Below, one piece after another: positions 56,856-64,000 of a stretch of DNA of 64,000 bases. Source of the DNA: Henningerozyma blattae CBS 6284. Its lineage: Eukaryota > Ascomycota > Saccharomycetes > Saccharomycetales > Saccharomycetaceae. Location of the stretch: the NCBI RefSeq assembly GCF_000315915.1, contig NC_020191.1, positions 124,001 to 188,000 of the forward strand, read 5' to 3'. Under the pieces are notes generated by a model. It was not told the DNA's origin. It saw only the letters and a list, made by a program, of their open reading frames with translations, and did no database searches. How positions within the stretch are numbered: the first letter of the stretch is position 1; each line of letters starts with the position of its first letter. The position numbers and the translations under genes were made by a program.

Positions 56856-59810
56856 TTAAGATGAAAGACCATAACCTTCTTTTTCGTTAGGTTTTAGACT
56901 GTTAAAAAATGGAACAGGAGGAATGCAAGAACCAAGGCCCCTTCTTGAATGGCCGTTCATGTATTTTAAACCTAGTATATAACTTGAATTCACCCAACCA
57001 AATCCTTCCTTTGCGACACCCTTAAAATCAGCACCTTGATTTCCGTACTCTGCATCAACTTTATGTGGATCATTACCACGAGTGACATCATACTTCTCGA
57101 CCACAATTCCATTATAATCTACAAAAGCTTTTGTCATAATGTACAGCCAGCGGTAAGCTAATCGTTTTGATACTCCAAGGAAGCCATAATTTTTAAGACC
57201 CTCCCATGCAAATATTTGATGGGGTGCCCAACCATATGGGTAATCCCATTGTCTTGATGGTCTATTTATGGATAACGGGCCTCTAGAATTTTCACTACAT
57301 GCCACTAACCCTCCCAGAACTTCCAATTTAGGAAGGGCTTTTTCAACCATAAGGTTAGCTTGTTGTTGAGAGGCAAGACCTGCCCATAATGACCAAAATG
57401 TGGTCGCAGATTCGTAGGATGTGCGTTGTTCTAATTTGACATTGTAGTCATAATAAAAGCCTGTGTTTTCATCCCAAAGATATTTATTGATTCTTTGTAT
57501 TCTTAAGGATGCCAAATTTCTCCAATCATCTCCAGTTGTTACTGAACTATCATTCAAATCTGTGAACGAGCCGTCGTAAAACTTCTCTATGAAATCTGCA
57601 ATATCCATTTCATATTTATATAATAAAGAATTAAGATCGATAGTTGCCAAGTATGCACAGACACCTTCAAACCTATAAGTAGTATCATGCCCTGACTCTC
57701 TTACGGCACGATCATGTAAGAAAAATTCGTCTAAATCTGGCTCTATGATTTCTCCATTGTTATATTTATCTCTAAACTCTTCCAATGAAATTGCATGTTT
57801 TAAGGCAAATGGCGTTAGTATTGTATCGAAATGGGATGGTTCAGTTTCTGGAGGAATTCCAATACCATCAGGATGATAGCAGGATAATCGAGTTTTTTTA
57901 TCTAACCTTGGCTCTGACATCCATACTGTTTTATACTCTTTGATAGCAGCTTTGTATGCACGCTTTATGAAATGAACAGCAGTTGAATTTGAGTTGCCTC
58001 CCATCTTATTAAAAACTTTTAGTGCCATATCCGTCAAAAAAGGAGGTTGGGATCTACACAAGTAGTAAGACCTATTAGCATTCAAGATTTTTCCATAATG
58101 TTCAATTTCGAAGATAAAATGTTCAACCATACCTCTTGCAATACTCGTTTTACCATTTTCAAGCAAACCCAAAGCGATTAAATAGGAATCCCAACCGTAC
58201 AATTCGTTAAACCTACCACCAGGAACACAATATGGATAGCCCGTCATTGTAAGTTCACCAGTTGAAGGATCGAAATGTTCTTCCATAGCAATTGCTAATA
58301 AGCCTGGTGTTCCATTAATTGATTTAACGTATTCTGGTGTTATTTTCTCCGGAAGATACTCGACCTCTAACTTCATTGAAGGATGCATCCGTGAAGTCTG
58401 AATATAAAATTCATATTGTTTGGAACAATTATAAGGAACATACACTCTTGGAACTTTAGCACCAGGCAATGTTATTTTGGTATCCAACGCAATTTCACCA
58501 ATATTATCCAGATGTATCTTCCTTGTCAAATTATTCCAAAATTGAGTGCTAATCAGCCTAGTTAGTCTACTAACAGGGTTTTCATTCAAACGTGCTTCAT
58601 CCAAAAAAATTGAGTGACGATTGTAGCTCTTCGCAATTGTTAATTCTTGCAAAAGATTTGATAACATATATGTACCTCTAATGTCCACGTAATTATAACC
58701 CCAAGAATTTGCTGTTCCCACTTTTAGAACTTTAGGACCAGTATCTTCAACTGTAATCTGATAATTCCTATCAGTATCTTCATACGTAAGTAAGTCTTCT
58801 AAAGTTTTATCTACATTCTCAATATATAATTTTCTTGAGCCTTTATTTGTAGCAGATGATTCATCTTCTGAGCCTCTTCTCTTCAATTCATAACTTCGTG
58901 GATGTTTACTCTTGAAATTTGAAACTTTATCAAATGTACTCATAGTTCTTGTTCTAGTTAATTTTTTTTTCGTCATTGGACTCAAATCATCTGTATCAAT
59001 TTTTGAAATATTCTCTGGATGTTCTTTTTTAGGGTCAGGAGCAGGGCCACAATATATTTCTGCATTAGAAAAGGGATCATAGAATTCATTTAGAGAAGAC
59101 ATTCTTCTTCTTTGACACCATAAATCTTTTGAACTATCATTTTGATCTGAGATTTCAGTACCATGGATATCTTGGTTGTTATTAATGTTTTTAATATTCT
59201 TGTCTGTAGAATTTATATCTTTATAAGTATCTTCCTTAGAAGCCTTGTTATTGGGATAAATTTCTGTAGGTAAAGATGAGTTACAAAGTTTCGGAACAGT
59301 TGATGATGATGGAGAAGGACTCGTATCTACAGGTAGAAACCTAACATGTGAAGAACGACTTTCTTTACCGGATTTATTATCTGAAAGGTGGCTATCTGTG
59401 GGATTTGCCTCATTGTCTGTTTTGGATAGTTGAGCTGAAAAACTTCTTAGATTTTGAAATGACCCGTTTGGAGAATATTGATTTAAAGAACTTCTAGAAT
59501 TAGTTTTTGAACTAATAGCTGGTTTTGACGATAATGGTGAATCTGATTCAAGAAATACTTGAGAATCATTACCAAATGACGATTCTTCATCTATGACACA
59601 GGAAGATCTTGAATAAGATTCTAGATTAGATCTGCTGTTAGAGTCTGAGTTGCTTTCGTCAATAGTGGTATCTCTAGAATTATTTTCCTCAGCTTTACTA
59701 GCTTTTTCAATATTGGGATTTTCCTCCTCATTAGCATTAGTAGTTGCTGATAAATTGTTACGGTCAAAGCAGGTATAATTAGGGAATACTTTATTAAAAG
59801 TAGTGCTCAT
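56856..59810 (-). CDS. NTH1: Neutral trehalase with long N-terminal extension
   Basis: The 984-residue enzyme (GH37) splits cytosolic trehalose into two glucoses. The catalytic domain carries both trehalase signatures, PGGRFNELYGWDSY (530-543) and QWDYPYGWAP (854-863). The calcium-binding segment EDTDRNYQITVED is near 344-356. Regulatory sites known from S. cerevisiae Nth1 are kept: RRRMSS (234-239), RTRTMS (286-291) and RRGS (311-314), PKA sites that recruit 14-3-3 Bmh proteins. The S. cerevisiae protein (751) begins close to residue 218 here, so about 218 Ser/Asn/Asp-rich residues are added at the N-terminus. The frame and ATG at 59810 support that extension, although a later start cannot be excluded. 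It is the first gene right of the centromere. Confidence 0.95.
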   Translation of the reverse strand: MSTTFNKVFPNYTCFDRNNLSATTNANEEENPNIEKASKAEENNSRDTTIDESNSDSNSRSNLESYSRSSCVIDEESSFGNDSQVFLESDSPLSSKPAISSKTNSRSSLNQYSPNGSFQNLRSFSAQLSKTDNEANPTDSHLSDNKSGKESRSSHVRFLPVDTSPSPSSSTVPKLCNSSLPTEIYPNNKASKEDTYKDINSTDKNIKNINNNQDIHGTEISDQNDSSKDLWCQRRRMSSLNEFYDPFSNAEIYCGPAPDPKKEHPENISKIDTDDLSPMTKKKLTRTRTMSTFDKVSNFKSKHPRSYELKRRGSEDESSATNKGSRKLYIENVDKTLEDLLTYEDTDRNYQITVEDTGPKVLKVGTANSWGYNYVDIRGTYMLSNLLQELTIAKSYNRHSIFLDEARLNENPVSRLTRLISTQFWNNLTRKIHLDNIGEIALDTKITLPGAKVPRVYVPYNCSKQYEFYIQTSRMHPSMKLEVEYLPEKITPEYVKSINGTPGLLAIAMEEHFDPSTGELTMTGYPYCVPGGRFNELYGWDSYLIALGLLENGKTSIARGMVEHFIFEIEHYGKILNANRSYYLCRSQPPFLTDMALKVFNKMGGNSNSTAVHFIKRAYKAAIKEYKTVWMSEPRLDKKTRLSCYHPDGIGIPPETEPSHFDTILTPFALKHAISLEEFRDKYNNGEIIEPDLDEFFLHDRAVRESGHDTTYRFEGVCAYLATIDLNSLLYKYEMDIADFIEKFYDGSFTDLNDSSVTTGDDWRNLASLRIQRINKYLWDENTGFYYDYNVKLEQRTSYESATTFWSLWAGLASQQQANLMVEKALPKLEVLGGLVACSENSRGPLSINRPSRQWDYPYGWAPHQIFAWEGLKNYGFLGVSKRLAYRWLYIMTKAFVDYNGIVVEKYDVTRGNDPHKVDAEYGNQGADFKGVAKEGFGWVNSSYILGLKYMNGHSRRGLGSCIPPVPFFNSLKPNEKEGYGLSS

Positions 59811-61122
59811 GAGTTGAAATTCTATTATAGAGTATTATATTTTTTGTGTAAATTATTATTTTATAACTCTTATAATTTTAGTATTTTTTTTGTTTTGTAT
59901 ATTTTTTTCTTTGATTTTGATGTATTAAAAGTACAATATTGATTGATACTCGTAATTATTATTTATTATCATTTATAAATATAGATAATTAATAATAATT
60001 GTTATAAAAAAAGAAAAAATAAAAATAAACAGAACAGAACGGTCGTTAATTAATAGTAATTGAAGATCTGTTTTAGTAAAGTGTATAATTAAGGTTAGTC
60101 AAATAAAAATTATTGGAGAGTAAGTAATTGCTATTAGAGTATAGAAATATTTTTACTTTATCTTTGTTAGTAGGAAAAATAAAAATATACTAAAAAAAAT
60201 AAGGGATACTTATCAGCCCACAAATGTTGTGGCTTGAAATACTAGAAATACTTACTCTATTTATATAACCTTCGTTTAAAAGGTAATCTTATTAGAGCTT
60301 CAATAGCCTAAGAGCCAATCTATTAAATAAGTAATTAAGCATAATAGGAAATTAAAGGATTAACATATTCATGACTTTATTTTACTACATGCAAGTTTTT
60401 AGTGTAAGTCTGAATTAAAAATAGAAACATTTGAATTTGACTATGTATAAAACAAGTAATTAATAACTAAAATAATCAGGAGAGAATTTATAACCCGGTT
60501 TGTCTATTCTTTAGTAACTTTCCGAAATCTTAGACATCCTAAGGAATTTCTAGTAAAACTCCGAAGGGAAAAAAAAGCTTCAACGGATAATGCGCTCGTT
60601 TTAACGGGTGTTGGTCCAGACGAGATTCACGTGAAACATCCCCAGAGAAGATATAATAAATAGATTCCTATTTAATAGTATATATTTATGTTTCGTATTA
60701 ACAAATTTTAATACTTAGTGGTTTATACAGAGGGAATATTTCCTAAAAAAATATTAGTATTCCCAAATGAGATTTTTTTTTTCAAAGGATAGAAGATGAA
60801 ATTCATTTTTTTCAATACTCCTTGGATATTCTATCAATGTTTTGAAAAAAAATTAGAACAGCTTGAAAACATTCAAATATACTTCAGAAACGATATAAAA
60901 ATGTTCTAATTCTTCAAATAATAAAGTATCAATTTACTGTCCGACCATTAATTGTATCAGAAGACACATACAGATATACAAAATATTGTCAAAGATAAAT
61001 CTATTGATACAATAATGTAGGATTTATTATATTATATATATGCAAATAGAATTTTTTATTAATTGTATTTTTCTCTATTTAGAAATGCTTAAAATGTGTA
61101 AAATTGAAAAAAAAGAAATAAA
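59811..61122. other. NTH1 promoter and KAP104 3' flank
   Basis: A 1.3-kb AT-rich spacer. A small GC-richer patch near 60560-60650 contains a palindromic TTCACGTGAA (about 60629), roughly 820 bp upstream of NTH1. I see no AGGGG/CCCCT stress element, which is notable for a trehalase promoter, and no gene. Confidence 0.5.
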
Positions 61123-63849
61123 TTAACCGTTAAAGTTTTGTAAGAAAGATATTTCTTCAGGTGATAGGGAAAGAGTTCCTATGATGCTTTGGTATTTTAC
61201 AAGGAAAGTATACACATCTTGAGCAAAAACTGATGAGTCTACATTGGTAGATAATCCTCTTATGATCTTGCTCAAAGTTTTTGAAGACATTTGTACTTGA
61301 TCACCAGTAACATTAACGATCTTAATGAACCCCATATAAGCACTACTCTTTTCTTCTAGGATATCCAATTTGTCCACTGAATCACACCATTTAGACCAAA
61401 TTAAATCATTAGCAAAAACTCCAGATGCAAAGACTTCTGGATGGGTCATTGCCATTCTGCCTATTGTAATTGCAGCATTTTCCAAAACAGAACGATCCAA
61501 TATTTGTTGGGTTGAAGTGAATAAATCTAATAGTACTTTTGAAAGATCGATTATATAATCTCTCAACTCTATACGTTCAGAGATTAAGCCTAATGACCAA
61601 ATAGAATTAATTAAAGCAGGTATACCATCTGAATCATCATTGTGTACTAATTCCATACCAATTAATTTCAAAAATTGAGGCAATGTAGTGGATAACAGAT
61701 TAGCATCCAAGAAATATACGATATCACCTAATAAAGCAAAGGCACTTTGTCTAACTTCATGCACCGAATCTTGTAAACAAGTCAACATAACCTGTAATAA
61801 AACTCTATCTTGACCGTCATTTGGGAAAAGTAAAGGTTGTGAATCTTGGCCTAAACCTTGCACCAAACCATCAATCATATCTAAAGAAGTGATTATGAAA
61901 TCCTTTTCTGGTACCACAATGCTAGGATCAGCTTGAGATTTAGTTTCCAATTCAATACAACTACATAGAATTCTGAAAGCTCTGTTGTAAACCTCAGGAG
62001 CCATTGGTAAAAATTTGGAACCCAAAGATGATGCGACACATGATAAACATTCCAATAAAGGCCATAATTCTTTGTCGTTATCAGGTAATGAAGTCCATTT
62101 GTTAATTAGATGTGGTAAGATCATATTCATTGCATTATCATCCAATTCAACTTTTTCAGAAAATCTACCAACAGCGTCATAAAGAATAATTAAATTCTTT
62201 TTTTTGTAAAATTTAAAACATTGATCGAAATTTGTTAATAATTGAGTATACAACAAAGTTTCCACTAATTCAGCATCACAATTTTCAATGAAAACAGCGA
62301 CGCTACTAATGGCAGCTTCTTGAACATCTTTCTTCTTATCCATTAATGTTTTGATAATTTCTTCAATGACTGGCATTAAAAATTCAGTGTGATCCTTTAA
62401 GATCCAAGTAGAAAATCTACTTAAAGTCCAACAGGTGATTTTACGAACAGGAGCCCATTGATCTTTTAATTGTTGAACCAAGAATGGAATCAAAGTAGGT
62501 AATTGATCATCGAAATATTTAATCCCCCCTTCAGCCATAGCACCTAAGGCCAATACAGTAGCTTCTCTAATAAACCACTTGTCTGAAGTCAAATGCTCTC
62601 TTAAGAATGGGAAGGCAATATTCATTACATCATGAGGTAATAAATTTGTTAGAATATCTAAAGTAGCAGCAGAACATTTTCTTAAATTCCATTGTAAGTC
62701 TACATCACCACCATCGTCATCGTCATCACCTTCATCATCATCGTCATCACCACCTTGTGAGTTATCCTTTTTCTTTACAATACGAGGAGCCATTGGCTTA
62801 ATATCTTCATCTTTATCTTCTTGGAAGGCATCATCATCGTTTGAGGATTCCAGGATTAAAATGGATTCATCATTATAAACCATTTTACTTAAAAGAACTG
62901 GAACCACTGTATCAATATAAGGTTGTAAAATATGTTGTGGAATATTTGAATTAGTGGCCAAAGTATATAAAAATTCACAAGCTTCAATGGCAACTTTTTC
63001 ATCCTTGACTGAACCAATGATATGTAGCATGAATTGAATAATTCCTGATAAGTGAGATATTAATTTATCAGGTCTAAATTCTAGAATTGTAGCAAAAGTG
63101 ATACATATTTGAGTTCTAACTAAATCATCTTCGACGTTTTGAGCCAATGTGAAGATGATGTTTAAATATTCATCCAATCTCGATAAGAAAATTTGATTTT
63201 GTAAAGGAATGATATTATTAATACATTTGATGGATTCTGATCTAATGATATTTGAATCATTGGCAGGGTTTGTAATGAATTGAATGAAATGATCGATTAA
63301 GATTTCCATTGGCTTAATATTTCCTGACCAATCTAATTGGAAAAATTGAGCGCTATCTTCCATTATCTTGGAGAGTGCTTTAATACTTGGTTCATTTCCC
63401 TTTGAAGTCAATTCCAATAATTGTGATAATAATTGCATACCAGTTTGATCATCTCTATTCTGTCTATAATAAGTGGAAAACAAAGTTGTGATGACGATCC
63501 CTGTGACGTTTGTAATAAGAGTATTTGTGGAGTTATAAAGACCATGGATGATATTTGATTTAACATAATTGATATCGAATGATTGTGGAGTTAGCATGGA
63601 ATTTTTCAATAGAATACCTGACGTGGCTCTATTATTCTGAAGTTCCATGGAAGAGAAGTTTTGTTTTAATAAATCGTTAGATTCACCTTCAATTAAGATA
63701 TAACAAAGATAATTTAAATATTCTGGTTGTAATTTGAATTGATCCAATGATTCCATGGCATGGTTTCTTTGAGTTTGATCTGGAGACATGGAGTCTTTCA
63801 ATAGAGTAGATAATTGTAACACCGAAGTGTTATCAGGCGACCATGACAT
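61123..63849 (-). CDS. KAP104: Karyopherin Kap104 (transportin)
   Basis: The 908-residue HEAT-repeat protein matches Kap104 (YBR017C, 918 residues), the yeast transportin that imports Nab2 and Hrp1 through PY-type signals. HEAT helices run the full length. The acidic loop that releases cargo on Ran-GTP binding is visible as an Asp-rich block at about 366-383, followed by the conserved LQWNLRKCSAATLDILTNLLP. The C-terminal arch includes WAPVRKITCWTLSRFSTWI and QSAFALLGDIVYFL. S. cerevisiae KAP104 is near CEN2 on the NTH2 side, in keeping with its place beside NTH1 and the centromere here. It starts MSWSPDNTSVLQLSTLLKDS, as in the family. Confidence 0.97.
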   Translation of the reverse strand: MSWSPDNTSVLQLSTLLKDSMSPDQTQRNHAMESLDQFKLQPEYLNYLCYILIEGESNDLLKQNFSSMELQNNRATSGILLKNSMLTPQSFDINYVKSNIIHGLYNSTNTLITNVTGIVITTLFSTYYRQNRDDQTGMQLLSQLLELTSKGNEPSIKALSKIMEDSAQFFQLDWSGNIKPMEILIDHFIQFITNPANDSNIIRSESIKCINNIIPLQNQIFLSRLDEYLNIIFTLAQNVEDDLVRTQICITFATILEFRPDKLISHLSGIIQFMLHIIGSVKDEKVAIEACEFLYTLATNSNIPQHILQPYIDTVVPVLLSKMVYNDESILILESSNDDDAFQEDKDEDIKPMAPRIVKKKDNSQGGDDDDDEGDDDDDGGDVDLQWNLRKCSAATLDILTNLLPHDVMNIAFPFLREHLTSDKWFIREATVLALGAMAEGGIKYFDDQLPTLIPFLVQQLKDQWAPVRKITCWTLSRFSTWILKDHTEFLMPVIEEIIKTLMDKKKDVQEAAISSVAVFIENCDAELVETLLYTQLLTNFDQCFKFYKKKNLIILYDAVGRFSEKVELDDNAMNMILPHLINKWTSLPDNDKELWPLLECLSCVASSLGSKFLPMAPEVYNRAFRILCSCIELETKSQADPSIVVPEKDFIITSLDMIDGLVQGLGQDSQPLLFPNDGQDRVLLQVMLTCLQDSVHEVRQSAFALLGDIVYFLDANLLSTTLPQFLKLIGMELVHNDDSDGIPALINSIWSLGLISERIELRDYIIDLSKVLLDLFTSTQQILDRSVLENAAITIGRMAMTHPEVFASGVFANDLIWSKWCDSVDKLDILEEKSSAYMGFIKIVNVTGDQVQMSSKTLSKIIRGLSTNVDSSVFAQDVYTFLVKYQSIIGTLSLSPEEISFLQNFNG

Positions 63850-64000
63850 GTTGTGTGAAAGGGTATATGTGTTGGTGTTTTTGTGTATATCTATAAAATT
63901 ATAGATATCTATATGTGTATATCTCTCTTTCTCTCTCTATTTATATATATAAACATATATATACATATATGTATGTATCTGGATACACCGACATATATGT
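63850..64000. other. KAP104 promoter, window edge
   Basis: Simple-sequence DNA with CT-rich (CTCTCTTTCTCTC) and AT/ATAC-type runs. No gene is seen. Confidence 0.5.

Overview
The window is nuclear DNA of a budding yeast of the family Saccharomycetaceae. It is AT-rich, has short or no introns, and nearly every gene has a clear Saccharomyces cerevisiae counterpart. Genes that in S. cerevisiae lie on the sister blocks YHL029-036 and YLL036-048 are interleaved here, and several genes expected between them are absent. This points to a post-whole-genome-duplication lineage whose duplicate losses differed from those of S. cerevisiae; I cannot name the genus from sequence alone.

Layout. 0.4-5 kb: a TACO1/YebC-type mitochondrial translation factor and an MTL1/MID2 cell-wall stress sensor (YGR021W-YGR023W order). 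5-9.7 kb: a gene-poor synteny break holding two stacked Ty3-type solo LTRs, a tRNA-Asp and a GC-elevated relic block. 9.7-10.9 kb: an old yellow enzyme with active-site substitutions, with an 11-bp phased CCG array in its promoter. 12.5-33 kb: OCA5, PRP19, ENT4, UBI4 (three ubiquitin units), VPS13, GOS1 and an RNP1/SBP1-type RNA-binding protein, all on the plus strand. 33.9-44 kb: an ABCC vacuolar transporter (YBT1/VMR1) with a perfect pleiotropic-drug-response element upstream, the methionine permease MUP3 with Cbf1 and Met31/32-type sites upstream, and a Zn2Cys6 transcription factor. 46.8-52.4 kb: ECM9 (one intron), OSH6 and PAP1, the YKR004-YKR002 block. 53.9-63.8 kb: ATP16, a probable point centromere, NTH1 and KAP104.

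The best discovery candidate is the centromere at about 55.0-55.25 kb. It has a CDEI match, about 150 bp that is roughly 95% A+T, a 15-bp-arm perfect palindrome, and a TTCGG-N3-CCGAA motif as candidate CDEIII. It lies between convergent ATP16 and NTH1, whose S. cerevisiae relatives flank CEN4 and CEN2. Themes shared by the genes are membrane traffic and lipid transfer (VPS13, GOS1, ENT4, OSH6), stress response (UBI4, NTH1, MTL1, OYE), RNA processing (PRP19, PAP1) and transport (YBT1, MUP3, KAP104).
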